In this document: piece by piece, positions 47,253 through 56,008 of the stretch | How the letters are laid out: each line of letters starts with the position of its first letter | Position numbering within the stretch: position 1 is the first letter of the stretch | DNA from: JACSRF01 sp963695505 | Lineage (GTDB): Bacteria; Chloroflexota; Anaerolineae; Promineifilales; Promineifilaceae | Direction: 5' to 3' | DNA length: 64,000 nt | NCBI GenBank assembly: GCA_963695505.1 | Contig: CAVOGX010000014.1 | Coordinates: 434,001 to 498,000 of the forward strand | Notes under the pieces: generated by a model | Databases searched by the model: none | What the model was told of the DNA's origin: nothing | Seen by the model: only the letters and a program-made list of their open reading frames with translations | Translations under genes and position numbers: made by a program

Positions 47253-48527
47253 TTAATTGTAAATTGTTTTTTGCTGCCTTAGCCGCGCCCCCGCTGCCTC
47301 TTCAAACGGCTGGTTGACGTCCCAGTCCAGCACGTAACAGCCAGCCTGCAGCAGATGGCGCAGCATTTGCCGCCGCTCAAGCTGGGCCATGCGCGCCGCA
47401 AAGTCCGCCGCCGCGCCTGTTGGCATGGTTTGCATCTCATAGCTGATGGGGTTCGGCGAAATCAGCATTACCTGGTACTCGTAAGCGCGCAGCCGCTGCA
47501 GAAAGGGCACATCGTCGGCCAGCAGCGGGCTGACAAAGACAATTTGCGATTGGGCCGGAAAAAGCTGGGTGGGCAGGGCGCGCAGTTCCGCAAAGACCTG
47601 ACTTTCGCCCAACCGGGCGCGGGCCAGGGCGTGCATGATTCGCTCCCGCTGTACCTTGCCATAACCGGGAAACACATAATCCACGGCATCGCCATAGAGC
47701 AGCAGGGCTACGCGGTTGCCCTGATTGATAAAGGCATCCACCAGGAAGGTGGCGGCGGAGATGCTGTGCTCCAGCAAGGAATGGCCGTCGCGCGTGGGGT
47801 TGCTGACCAGGCGTGTATCCAAAATCAGGCCTACGTCGGCCACCCGCTCCTGCTCATACTCATTGGTGAACAGGTTGCCGGGATGGCGGGCGGCGGCGTG
47901 CCAGTTGAGGCGGCGCAGGCTGTCACCCATTTCGTAGGGGCGCACGCCAAAAAAGTCGGTGCCGTCCCCGCCCACGCGGGCGGCAATGATGCCGGAATAG
48001 GTGCGGGTGCGGCGCGGCTGAATGAAGACCTGGCTGCGGGAATTGAAGGTAGGGGCCAGGTAAGAAAAGAGGTCGGTGGCAAGGTGGATAACGGCCGTTT
48101 CGGACAGCAGCCCCAGCCAGCCCCAAGCCTTTACCTCTAGCTGCGCAAAGCGGTGCGCACCGCGCGGCCCGCTCACCGTGTAGGTGAAAGAACGCGTTTC
48201 CCCCGCCGCCAGGGGCATGACCCACACCGGGCTGCCTTCTTCCAGGGTCAGGGTGGCGGGCAAAACGTCGCGCACCCGCAGTTCCGGCAGCGCCGCCCCC
48301 TGGTTGGTGATTGTAACTGTTACCTCTACGGGCGTATTGGCCGGCGCCCGTGAGGGAAAGAGGGTGCGGGTGACTTGCAGCTCCGGCAAGGCCGGTTGGC
48401 CCAGCCAGCCCAACAGCAGCACCAGCAGCGGGGGCAGCGCCAGCAGCAGCAACGCCCCATTCAGCGTCGCCAAGCTCACCAATAGCAGGGCAAAAATGAG
48501 CAGGCCCAAAGCGGTGACGGTGCGCAT
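47253..48527 (-). CDS. DUF58 domain protein
   Basis: About 424 residues. Two N-terminal membrane helices (TALGLLIFALLLVSLATLNG, ALLLLALPPLLVLLLGWLG), a beta-sandwich region, then the DUF58 core RPYEMGDSLRRLNWHAAARH and a von Willebrand-like domain (VGLILDTRLVSN). The ATG at 48527 overlaps the preceding stop by 1 nt (ATGA). DUF58 proteins act with MoxR ATPases in assembling or activating envelope complexes. The last codons and stop merge into a short heptamer array (AACAATT, TACAATT, AACAAAA). Confidence 0.9.
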   Translation of the reverse strand: MRTVTALGLLIFALLLVSLATLNGALLLLALPPLLVLLLGWLGQPALPELQVTRTLFPSRAPANTPVEVTVTITNQGAALPELRVRDVLPATLTLEEGSPVWVMPLAAGETRSFTYTVSGPRGAHRFAQLEVKAWGWLGLLSETAVIHLATDLFSYLAPTFNSRSQVFIQPRRTRTYSGIIAARVGGDGTDFFGVRPYEMGDSLRRLNWHAAARHPGNLFTNEYEQERVADVGLILDTRLVSNPTRDGHSLLEHSISAATFLVDAFINQGNRVALLLYGDAVDYVFPGYGKVQRERIMHALARARLGESQVFAELRALPTQLFPAQSQIVFVSPLLADDVPFLQRLRAYEYQVMLISPNPISYEMQTMPTGAAADFAARMAQLERRQMLRHLLQAGCYVLDWDVNQPFEEAAGARLRQQKTIYN

Positions 48528-49173
48528 CAAACTTGGGCCTCCTGTGTCTGGGGCCGCACCATCCATTCTTCCAGCGCTTGCAGCGCGGCGTCCAGGTCCA
48601 GGTTTGCCAGCGCAGCCAGAGGCTTGCGGCGTGCTTTTTGGCGCTGGGCAATGAAGCTGCGGTAGTTGGGTATGGCATCGCAGGCGGCAAAGACTGGCTT
48701 GAGGGCGGCAGGCAGGGCAATGTCTCCGCTGGCGATACCCTGTTGAATGACAACGGCCGTTTCCCCCGCTCCCACTGCAATAGAGAGAGCGTCAACGTCA
48801 CCAGTTCGCGCGCTAACTCCCAGCGCACGTACTCGTTGGTTTCGGCCTGCTGGTGCAGGTCGGCCAGTTGGCGCACCCGGTTCTGCGTTGTTTCTTTGGT
48901 TTGTGGCAGCGGCGGCTTCACAAACCGGGGCCACAACCGGTTGATGGCCACAAAAAAAGCCAGCACCACCACCGCCGACCACACCAAATTTTGCGGCAGG
49001 CCCAGGTACAGGCGGTAGTAGTAACGAAAAAATTCCAGGATCGGCAGGAAGATGACCTGGCTGAAAAAATCCTCCACGAATAACGAGAGGAACCCGCTGA
49101 TGAGGAGGACAATGACCAGGGGCATAAAACGGCGCGGCAGAAACGGCCGTGTTGCGGGCGTAGGCTCAGTCAC
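48527..49173 (-). CDS. Membrane protein of the MoxR-DUF58 operon (one apparent frameshift)
   Basis: About 215 residues joined. The GTG at 49173 overlaps the end of the DUF4129 gene; the N-terminus has a membrane helix (FMPLVIVLLISGFLSLFVED) and a second (LVWSAVVVLAFFVAINRLWP), then a soluble helical part. Near 48785 the frame moves to GAGETAVVIQQGIASGDI and ends in LDLDAALQALEEWMVRP. I do not recognise a named family. Position in the operon is the only hint of function. Confidence 0.65.
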
Positions 49174-50101
49174 GGCGGCTGCCCCCTGCCTGCTGCGCGG
49201 TGCAAGCTTCCACAATGGCCGTCAGGCTGTCTATCGCCTCAAGCTGGTCCCGCTTCACCGGCTGGTAACCGCCGTAGCGCACCTGCTCGAACAGGCGCGT
49301 CAGCCGCTGCACGGGCCGGAGCGGCATGCCAATTCGCGCCAGGTCTTGCTCAAACTCACGCGGCGTTTCCCCGCGCCGCCGCCGCAAGCCGCGCTGCGTT
49401 GCCACTGTGTCGGCCATCTCCCTATAGCAGCGCAAAATGACGTCATCTAGTTTTAAGCCCTGCCGCAGTTCGTCAATGGCTAAATTAGCCCGCAGCGCCA
49501 GTTCGTCAAAGTCAAAAGCCCGCTCCTCCTGCCGGGGCGGGCGCCTTCGCCACCAGCGATAAACCAGCAGCCCCACGCCCGCCATAAACAAGATGGAAAG
49601 AATGCGCGTTAAATATAGCGGCGGTTCCGGAGCATACACCGGCTCCTCGCCGGGGGCATCTAGCGGCTGCTCTTGTTCCGGCAAGTCCAGCATCATGGGG
49701 GTTGGCTGCGGCGTTAATTCTACCGGCTGCACCTCTGGCGGATTGCCAGCCTGCACCAGGAGGTAAAGAATGCCACCCCAAAACAAGGCCACACCTACCT
49801 GCCGCACGATGCTCGGAATCGCTTTACGCCCCTCGCGGGTAAACAAAACGTAGGCCAACGCCAACAGCACCATAATCCAGAGGATGTAGCGCAAAGCCAG
49901 GAAATTAATGGTGGATTGCAGCAGGGGGAAATTCTCTTGTTCGAGAGAGATGACCGGGTTACCCAGGCCTTCACGAAACCTGACCGCGGGAAGCGTGCTG
50001 GCCAGAACCATCAGCAAAAGCACAAGCCCCACGGCTGCGCCCATTTGGAGAAAGCGCCTTGGCTGTTGGAAGCCGGTCGCTGGCTGTTGGTTTCTTTTCA
50101 C
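49166..50101 (-). CDS. DUF4129 domain protein
   Basis: 311 residues. Three membrane segments, a Pro/Glu-rich linker (PEQEQPLDAPGEEPVYAPEP), a further membrane helix and a C-terminal helical domain with YREMADTVATQRGLRRRRGE and the TPREF motif typical of DUF4129. Commonly encoded with MoxR and DUF58. The GTG start and the first ~13 residues (MKRNQQPATGFQQ) lie in a heptamer array. Confidence 0.82.
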   Translation of the reverse strand: MKRNQQPATGFQQPRRFLQMGAAVGLVLLLMVLASTLPAVRFREGLGNPVISLEQENFPLLQSTINFLALRYILWIMVLLALAYVLFTREGRKAIPSIVRQVGVALFWGGILYLLVQAGNPPEVQPVELTPQPTPMMLDLPEQEQPLDAPGEEPVYAPEPPLYLTRILSILFMAGVGLLVYRWWRRRPPRQEERAFDFDELALRANLAIDELRQGLKLDDVILRCYREMADTVATQRGLRRRRGETPREFEQDLARIGMPLRPVQRLTRLFEQVRYGGYQPVKRDQLEAIDSLTAIVEACTAQQAGGSRRD

Positions 50102-50150
50102 CGCTTACCGCCTACCGCTTCCCGTTTACCGCTCGCCGGTCACCGGCACG
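50062..50150. repeat. Heptamer array overlapping the end of moxR and the start of the DUF4129 gene
   Basis: On the minus strand: CCGGTGA, CCGGCGA, GCGGTAA, ACGGGAA, GCGGTAG, GCGGTAA, GCGGTGA, AAAGAAA, CCAACAG, CCAGCGA, CCGGCTT, CCAACAG. It encodes the MoxR tail PVTGER and stop, fills the gap, holds the GTG start of the next gene and encodes its first residues. Confidence 0.85.
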
Positions 50151-51082
50151 GGTACCTGGCTGCTCAGGGAGTCGATGATGTCGCGGGCGGCGTTGCGCTT
50201 CATCCATAGGTCGGGCTGTAAAATAAGGCGATGCACCAGCGCCGGGTGGATGAAGGCTTTCACGTCGTCGGGCAGCACAAAGGAACGGCCGTCCAGAGCC
50301 GCCCAGGCTCGGGCCAGTTTCATCAGCGCCAGGGAACCGCGAGGGCTGGCCCCCACCGCTACCCGCTGGTCGCGCCGCGTGGCCGCCACCAGGTCAACGA
50401 TATATTTCTCAATGTCCGGCTCTACGTAAATTTTTTCCACTGCCGCGCGCATGTCCAGCAAGATGTCGGCATCGACCACCTGGGCCAGCGGCACCTTTTC
50501 CTGCTGCCGCTCCCGCCGCCGCCGCAAAATCTCCTGCTCATCCTCCGCCGAGGGATAGCCTACCGACAGCTTCATGATAAAGCGGTCTAGCTGTGCCTCC
50601 GGCAAGGGAAAGGTACCCTCGTACTCAATGGGGTTCTGCGTGGCCAGCACCACAAAGGGCTGCGGCAGAGGCATGGTTTCCCCCTCCAGCGTCACCTGGT
50701 ACTCCTGCATAGCTTCCAGCAGGGCCGACTGGGTCTTGGGCGAGGCGCGATTAATTTCGTCGGCCAAGACAATGTTGGCAAAAAGTGGACCCTGGCGCAG
50801 CTCGAACTGGCTGGTGGCGCGGTTAAAAATGTAGCCGCCGGTAATGTCTCCAGGCAGCAGGTCGGGGGTAAACTGAATGCGCTTAAAGCTAATGCCCAGG
50901 GCCGTGGCGAAGCTGTTGGCCAGCAATGTTTTGCCCAGACCGGGGTAATCTTCCAAAAGCACGTGACCGTCTGCCAAAACGGCCGTCATGACCTGCTGCA
51001 ACAGCGTATGCTTGCCCACGATGGCTTTTTCCACTTCAGTGATGATGCGCTGGCTCTGTTCAGCTACTTCATTGATTTCCAT
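50126..51082 (-). CDS. MoxR family AAA+ ATPase
   Basis: 318 residues. Walker A is EDYPGLGKTLLANS, Walker B NIVLADEINRASPKTQ, and the MoxR signature GDITGGYIFNRATSQFELRQGP and LLEAMQEYQVTLEG are present, with the sensor-2 domain at SPRGSLALMKLARA. MoxR ATPases act as chaperones that activate protein complexes, usually with VWA/DUF58 partners, which are encoded downstream here. The ATG at 51082 is chosen over an upstream in-frame start. Confidence 0.94.
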   Translation of the reverse strand: MEINEVAEQSQRIITEVEKAIVGKHTLLQQVMTAVLADGHVLLEDYPGLGKTLLANSFATALGISFKRIQFTPDLLPGDITGGYIFNRATSQFELRQGPLFANIVLADEINRASPKTQSALLEAMQEYQVTLEGETMPLPQPFVVLATQNPIEYEGTFPLPEAQLDRFIMKLSVGYPSAEDEQEILRRRRERQQEKVPLAQVVDADILLDMRAAVEKIYVEPDIEKYIVDLVAATRRDQRVAVGASPRGSLALMKLARAWAALDGRSFVLPDDVKAFIHPALVHRLILQPDLWMKRNAARDIIDSLSSQVPVPVTGER

Positions 51083-51106
51083 GGTTGTTGTCCAAAAATA
51101 AATGCG

Positions 51107-51170
51107 AAGACCCGAAGGGTTCAACTAACGAGATTTTGCCAATTCTAGCCACCGAAACCCTTCGGGTCTT
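51107..51170. repeat. Perfect 15-bp inverted repeat upstream of moxR
   Basis: AAGACCCGAAGGGTT (51107-51121) and AACCCTTCGGGTCTT (51156-51170) are exact inverted copies separated by 34 nt. On the minus strand ATTTATTTTT follows, so it could end the MaoC transcript, or control moxR. Each arm is itself nearly self-complementary (ACCCGAAGGGT / ACCCTTCGGGT). Confidence 0.7.
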
Positions 51171-51216
51171 TCGGCAGCATTAATAGTTACCTGAAAAACA
51201 GTTAATTTTTTACAGA

Positions 51217-52089
51217 TTACCCTTGCAACGTCACGGCCGCATGCGACAACACAACTTCGTCTCGTTCAGCTACCTTCGCCTGAAACAGCACTTCCGTGGG
51301 CGAGGCTTGCCACATTTCGGTGACGATAGTTTCGCCGGGATAAACGTGGCGGGCAAAGCGCACCTTGATGTTTTGGAAGCGCAAGGGGTCATCGTTAGCA
51401 AAGGTTTTGAGCACAGCGCGGGCCGCAAAGCCAAAGGTGCACAACCCGTGCAAAATGGGTCGCTCAAACCCGGCCATTTGCCCAATTTGCGGGTCGGCGT
51501 GCAGGGGGTTGGGGTCGCTGCCGGTCAGGCGGTAAAAGAGCGCCTGGTCAGGGGCGGTTTTGGCCTTGTAAACGGCGTCAGGGGCGCGGTCTGGAGGCTG
51601 GTTGGCATCGCTGGCAGGGCCGCGCTCGCCGCCAAAACCGCCCAGCCCGCGAATGAACATGCTGGCCTGGTTGAAGGCAATTTCCTCGCCCGCAGCATTG
51701 CGGCTGCTGATGTCAATGATGACCAGGGCGCCCTTGCCCTTGTCGTAAATCTGGCTGATGCGGGCATGTTGGGTGAGGGTGGTGTTGAGGGGTAACGGCC
51801 GTTTCACCTCCAAATATTGCTCTCCATGCAAGAGCATCACCGGATTGAAGGCCAGCCCCGGCACGCTGAGCAGTTGGTCAAACACCGCAAATAAAAAGGT
51901 GGCGGCAAAGGTGGGAAACACCTGCTGGCCCTGGCGGTGCAGCTCATACACGTAGCGCAGCGCCGTCTCATCCAGCGGGTCTGCGGCTGCGCCAATCGAC
52001 AGCGCGTACAAGGCCGCATCTCGCGCCGTGTAGGTAAAGGGGCGCGGCGTAAATTCGTAGCCTAATGCCTTTGTCAAATCAACGGTCAT
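51217..52089 (-). CDS. MaoC-type enoyl-CoA hydratase 2
   Basis: 290 residues, double hot-dog protein. The C-terminal hydratase 2 motif YRLTGSDPNPLHADP with catalytic Asp and His, then GFERPILHGLCTFGFAAR, is intact. It hydrates trans-2-enoyl-CoA to (R)-3-hydroxyacyl-CoA in fatty acid, sterol or branched-chain breakdown. The length and N-terminal half match the MFE-2-like stand-alone hydratases. Confidence 0.9.
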   Translation of the reverse strand: MTVDLTKALGYEFTPRPFTYTARDAALYALSIGAAADPLDETALRYVYELHRQGQQVFPTFAATFLFAVFDQLLSVPGLAFNPVMLLHGEQYLEVKRPLPLNTTLTQHARISQIYDKGKGALVIIDISSRNAAGEEIAFNQASMFIRGLGGFGGERGPASDANQPPDRAPDAVYKAKTAPDQALFYRLTGSDPNPLHADPQIGQMAGFERPILHGLCTFGFAARAVLKTFANDDPLRFQNIKVRFARHVYPGETIVTEMWQASPTEVLFQAKVAERDEVVLSHAAVTLQG

Positions 52090-52177
52090 GGGAAATTCCT
52101 CCAGTGGAAATCATCTTCGGTAGGGGGCGAGCCGGTGGTCCGCCCGCCTGGGCAAGGGATCCGCTTGCTCCTGCACA

Positions 52178-52519
52178 TTATATTTCGCGGAACAGCTTGG
52201 GATTATTGACGTGCCGTTCCTTGTCACGGGTAGTTTTCTTGGCCATGTTACGCTCAAAAGCGGCCGTCAGGTCCACGCCAGTCTGGTTGGCTAGGCAAAT
52301 CAGGACAAACAGCACGTCGGCCATTTCGTCGCCCAAGTCCGGTACTTCATCGGATTTCTTGAAGCTCTGGTCGCCGTAAAGCCGGGCCATCAGCCGCGCC
52401 AATTCGCCCACCTCTTCCATGAGAACGGCCGTATTCGTCAACTCTGAATAATAGCGCACACCAATGGTCTGAATCCATTCATCCACCGTTTCCTGCGCTT
52501 CCCGCAAGGTAATCGTCAT
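52178..52519 (-). CDS. MazG-like nucleotide pyrophosphohydrolase
   Basis: 113 residues. The metal-binding EEVGELARLMARL and DEMADVLFVLICLAN motifs are those of the all-alpha NTP pyrophosphatase (MazG) superfamily, small single-domain branch. It probably hydrolyses non-standard or excess nucleoside triphosphates. Confidence 0.88.
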   Translation of the reverse strand: MTITLREAQETVDEWIQTIGVRYYSELTNTAVLMEEVGELARLMARLYGDQSFKKSDEVPDLGDEMADVLFVLICLANQTGVDLTAAFERNMAKKTTRDKERHVNNPKLFREI

Positions 52520-52553
52520 ACATCCACCTCAATTTCGTTATTTCCCGCTCATT

Positions 52554-53183
52554 TTAGCGGTGAACCAGCTTGAAAGCTATCTCACGCCCTAATCCTTGGA
52601 CCATGGCCAGGTTAATCCACACCATGGCCAGCGGTTCCAGCCAGCGGGACATGGCGAGATTACCCACGTCCGCCACGTCGAAGCCCAGGGCTTGGGCCAG
52701 CTCGACCACCACCGCTTTCGCCGTCGGGTCATCCCCGGCAATGAACATGGTCGTGCTCTCGCCCTGGTAAACGGGGTCAAGCATGTTGTTGTAACCGGTG
52801 CTGTTGAACGCTTTGACCACCCGGCCCCCAGACGCCCATTTTGCCACCATTTCTCCCCCGGAATTAGTGGTACCTACGGTCAACTGCAGGCCCGGGCCAA
52901 TGGGATTGGTGGCATCGATGACGATTTTGCCCGTCCAACCGGAGAGGGAAGTGAGCAGCGCTTCGGTCACGCTCCAGGGCGTGGCTATGACGACAACTTC
53001 CGCCTCCTGTACGGCCTGCTGGTGGGAAACGGCCGTTGCCCCACCACCTATCCTTTGCACCACTTCCTGCACCCTGGTACTTTGCGGCTCCCGCGATCCA
53101 TAAAACACCCGGTGTCCTTTTTTGGCCCAACCTGTGCCTAAGACCTCCCCTACGTTTCCCGTGCCTAAAATCCCAATGTTCAT
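52554..53183 (-). CDS. NADP-binding oxidoreductase, F420-dependent reductase family
   Basis: 209 residues. The N-terminal Rossmann motif IGILGTGNVGEVLGTGW, then YGSREPQS (NADP selectivity), VVIATPWSV and DATNPIG identify the NADPH:F420 oxidoreductase/DUF2520-like group. Whether it uses F420 cannot be told from sequence; no F420 biosynthesis gene is in the window. The MFS gene stop lies 2 nt behind... the order on the minus strand is MFS then this gene. Confidence 0.83.
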   Translation of the reverse strand: MNIGILGTGNVGEVLGTGWAKKGHRVFYGSREPQSTRVQEVVQRIGGGATAVSHQQAVQEAEVVVIATPWSVTEALLTSLSGWTGKIVIDATNPIGPGLQLTVGTTNSGGEMVAKWASGGRVVKAFNSTGYNNMLDPVYQGESTTMFIAGDDPTAKAVVVELAQALGFDVADVGNLAMSRWLEPLAMVWINLAMVQGLGREIAFKLVHR

Positions 53184-53184
53184 C

Positions 53185-54348
53185 TTACGCTCCTATCTTC
53201 GCGGCGGGATGACGCAGCAAAAACTCGTGCAGCAGTGTCAGCAGCAGCGCCGCCCCAAAATAAACGGCCGCAATCATATTCAAGTTGATGAGCCGCCCCA
53301 GCGTTCCTGCCAAACCGGGCAACAGCGCCCCACCCAGGGCCGCTGCCCCAATTTGAAGGCCAATAGCGTTGGCCGCGTGCTGGCGGGGCAGCCGGTCGCC
53401 GGTGCTGCCCACCAGGGCCGGAAACATAGGCGCCAGCGCAAAACCAATGAGGGGCAGAGCCAGCAGCCCCACCCAGCGCAGCGGATTCCACCACACCAGC
53501 AGCGCCCCCAGCACCATGCCGGCAAAGCTGAGGCGCAAAAAGGTGTCCTCAGACAGGCGGCGCACAATCAGTCCGCTGAGCAGCCGCCCCACCGTGAACG
53601 CCCCCCAATAGCTGCCCACCATGAGCCCGCCCAGGTTGGCCGGTACGTCACGCCCCTCGGTGAGCAGGGTGTAGCTCCACTGCCCGACGCTGACTTCCAG
53701 CCCGGTGTAAAGCAAAAAGAAGGCAATGCCCGCCCAGACCATGGGCAGCCGTACCGTTTCGGCCAGAGGGGCCTGCGCCTTGCCGTTCGTGGCCTCATCT
53801 TCCGCCGCGCCGTCGTGCCACCAGTGAGCGGTAAGCAAAAAAATGAGGGCCATGCCCAACTGAAATACGCCTACCGCCAGGTATCCAGCACGCCAGGTAG
53901 ACAGGTTCAGGGCGGCCGTCATCAGCAGGGGGCCAATGGTAGTGCCAATGCCAAACATGGCGTGCAGAAGATACAACAGCGGGCGATGGTGGGCGGCAAT
54001 GTAGTTATTGATGCCGGCGTCGATAGCTCCTGCGCCAAACCCAGAAAAAATGCCCAAAGGCAGCACCAGGAACCACGCCGGCACAAGGGTGTAGCCAATG
54101 AGGGCGGTCGCCGTTAGCAGCGAGCTCAGCGCCAGCAAGCGGCCAATGCCCAGCCGGGCCACCAGCGGGCCGCTGAAGGTTGTGCTGACCATGTAGCCAG
54201 ACACTGAGGCCGCCAGCAAAAATCCCATGGCATCCAGGGGCACGCCAAAGCTGGCGCGCATGGAGGGCCAGGCGACGCCCAGCAAGCCGTCAGGCAGGCC
54301 CAAACTGATGAAGGCCACAAAGGCAATCACTAATAACAAACGCCCCAT
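53185..54348 (-). CDS. Major facilitator superfamily transporter
   Basis: About 387 residues with 12 membrane helices; the start at 54348 (MGRLLLVIAFVAFISLGLPD) is preferred because the longer form overlaps the SDR gene. The pattern GLPDGLLGVAWPSM and YMVSTTFSGPLVARLGIGRLL resembles the FucP/sugar-type and related MFS permeases. The substrate is unknown. Lies 19 nt behind the SDR gene and 1 nt before the oxidoreductase, in one operon. Confidence 0.85.
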   Translation of the reverse strand: MGRLLLVIAFVAFISLGLPDGLLGVAWPSMRASFGVPLDAMGFLLAASVSGYMVSTTFSGPLVARLGIGRLLALSSLLTATALIGYTLVPAWFLVLPLGIFSGFGAGAIDAGINNYIAAHHRPLLYLLHAMFGIGTTIGPLLMTAALNLSTWRAGYLAVGVFQLGMALIFLLTAHWWHDGAAEDEATNGKAQAPLAETVRLPMVWAGIAFFLLYTGLEVSVGQWSYTLLTEGRDVPANLGGLMVGSYWGAFTVGRLLSGLIVRRLSEDTFLRLSFAGMVLGALLVWWNPLRWVGLLALPLIGFALAPMFPALVGSTGDRLPRQHAANAIGLQIGAAALGGALLPGLAGTLGRLINLNMIAAVYFGAALLLTLLHEFLLRHPAAKIGA

Positions 54349-54367
54349 GGGCCTGGCGCGCACAGCT

Positions 54368-55207
54368 TTAGTTTCCACGCAAGCCGCCTGCTGCCACGAG
54401 CCGCTCACTGATTTGCCACAGCTTTTGTGCGGAGGCCGCGTCGTGCAGTACGGCCGTTTCCCGTTCTTGGTGGTTCACAAAATAGCGCCCGCTCACCCCG
54501 GCCACCTCTGGCGACATGGCCAGATACAGCGACGTTTCCGCACCACGCCGCAGTTCGGCCAGGGAAACGGTACTGGCGCGGTCGTTACCCATGTAGTTGA
54601 TGTTCAGCTTGGTGGCAATCACGCCGGGATGCAGGCAGTTGGCCGTTACTTCGGTTCCTTGCAAGCCGCGGGCCAATTCGGCCGTGAACAGCACATTCAT
54701 GCGCTTGGTCTGGGCGTAGACGCCGCTGGCATCGTAACTGCGCTCATTTTGCAGATCGTTCCAGTCAATGCGCCCCCAAGTGTGCACCATGGACGAGACG
54801 TTGACGACGCGTGCCGGGGCGCTGGCTTGCAGCAGGTCCAGCAGCAGGTTGGTGAGCAAGAAATAGGCCAGGTGGTTGACGGCAAACTGCATCTCCAGGC
54901 CATCGGTGGTGACCTGGCGGCGCAGGGGAATGATACCCGCATTGTTGATCAGTACGTCCAGCCGGGTGAAATTGTGCCGAAAATCGGCGGCTAGCTGACG
55001 AACCTGGGCTAGCGAGGCTAAATCGGCCAGCAGCAACTGGACGCGCTCGTTACCGCTGCGCTGGCGGATATCGGCCAGCGCCGCCTCGCCCTTCTCGCGG
55101 CTGCGGGCGTGCAGGACAACGGTCGCCCAATGTTCCGCCAATCCCAAAGCCGTCGCAAACCCGATGCCGGCATTGGCTCCCGTGACTAAGCAAATTTTAT
55201 CTTCCAA
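54368..55207 (-). CDS. Short-chain dehydrogenase/reductase (retinol-dehydrogenase-like)
   Basis: 279 residues. TGANAGIGFATALGLA is the dinucleotide site, NNAG follows in LDVLINNAGII, and the catalytic Ser in VVNVSSMVHTWG is followed by Y-x3-K in VYAQTKRMN. The insertion pattern places it with retinol/WW-domain-type SDRs of broad specificity. It overlaps the ComB-like gene by 11 nt. Confidence 0.9.
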   Translation of the reverse strand: MEDKICLVTGANAGIGFATALGLAEHWATVVLHARSREKGEAALADIRQRSGNERVQLLLADLASLAQVRQLAADFRHNFTRLDVLINNAGIIPLRRQVTTDGLEMQFAVNHLAYFLLTNLLLDLLQASAPARVVNVSSMVHTWGRIDWNDLQNERSYDASGVYAQTKRMNVLFTAELARGLQGTEVTANCLHPGVIATKLNINYMGNDRASTVSLAELRRGAETSLYLAMSPEVAGVSGRYFVNHQERETAVLHDAASAQKLWQISERLVAAGGLRGN

Positions 55208-55941
55208 GCGATTCTCCTCTCGTTATGTTGACATAAGCCCCATTTTGCAGCAGGGGCACGGCCGAACTGCATCCTAATTCTGCTGCCATAACCACGCTCT
55301 CTGCCAAACCCTTCTCAACCAGCTCCTTGCCCGAGGCACAGGCCAGCAGAGTAGCGTGTAAATTGGGGCGAGCTTGTTGGAAAACGGCCGTTGCCGCCCG
55401 TGCCTCCGGCGACCTGGCGCCATCCATCTCGTTGATAATCGCCCCGGCGCCAATCATGTCTTCCAGCGCCGGGCGCAAGCTACCTTCTGGCCACCAGCGC
55501 TCCCCGGCGGCAATCACCGTCACCGATGCCCCGGCCGTCTGGGCAAACTGCGCCACCGCCCAATAGTTGCGCAAACAGCCGGTCAATACAACGCCTTCCC
55601 CGGCCAACGTCGTCAGTGCAGAACCATTGGGAGAGGGCAGCACAATGCAGTTTCCGGGGGCCAGGGCTAGCATAGACGCCGGGGCCAGCGAATACCGCCG
55701 CCCAAAGCCCGCCAGTTCCGCCTGGCGCTCAGCAGCAAAGGCTTCCGCAGCCTCACCCCGCCCGCCAAAGGGGTAAACCACGGCGCCGCGGCTGACGGCC
55801 ATGTCCACCGCTGTGGAGAAGGACAGTACGTCGACAATGATGACTACGTCGCTGTGGGAAGAAAGCGCCTTCACGCCATCTTCGCCCCAACCGAAGCGTA
55901 CGGCGTAATTCTGCCTGATCGTAAAAATGGTGACTGGCCAT
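55197..55941 (-). CDS. 2-phosphosulfolactate phosphatase family protein, ComB-like (one apparent frameshift)
   Basis: About 248 residues. VVIIVDVLSFSTAVDMAVSRG, VLPSPNGSALT, TGCLRNYWAVA, AAGERW and LLACASGKELVEKG are the ComB motifs. In archaea ComB is the second step of coenzyme M synthesis; bacterial relatives are of unsettled role. The true start is probably the ATG at 55941 (MASHHFYDQAE); one extra T near 55913 shifts the frame before YAVRFGWGEDG. An apparent longer start in the array at 55973 is rejected. Confidence 0.82.
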
Positions 55942-56008
55942 GAAACCGTATTCCGTGATCCGTAAATCGTCATCCGTAAACCGGTTACGGGTCACGGATA
56001 GCGGGTAC
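55942..56008. repeat. Heptamer array filling the amidase-ComB gap
   Basis: On the minus strand, from the amidase stop: AAATAAG, TACCCGC, TATCCGT, GACCCGT, AACCGGT, TTACGGA, TGACGAT, TTACGGA, TCACGGA, ATACGGT, TTCATGG. The last unit contains the start codon of the ComB-like gene, so the array spans stop to start exactly. Confidence 0.88.

Noticed and set aside
55942..55973. Start of the ComB-like protein at 55973
   Set aside because: The extra residues are encoded by heptamer units; the ATG at 55941 with a one-base correction gives a family-like N-terminus.
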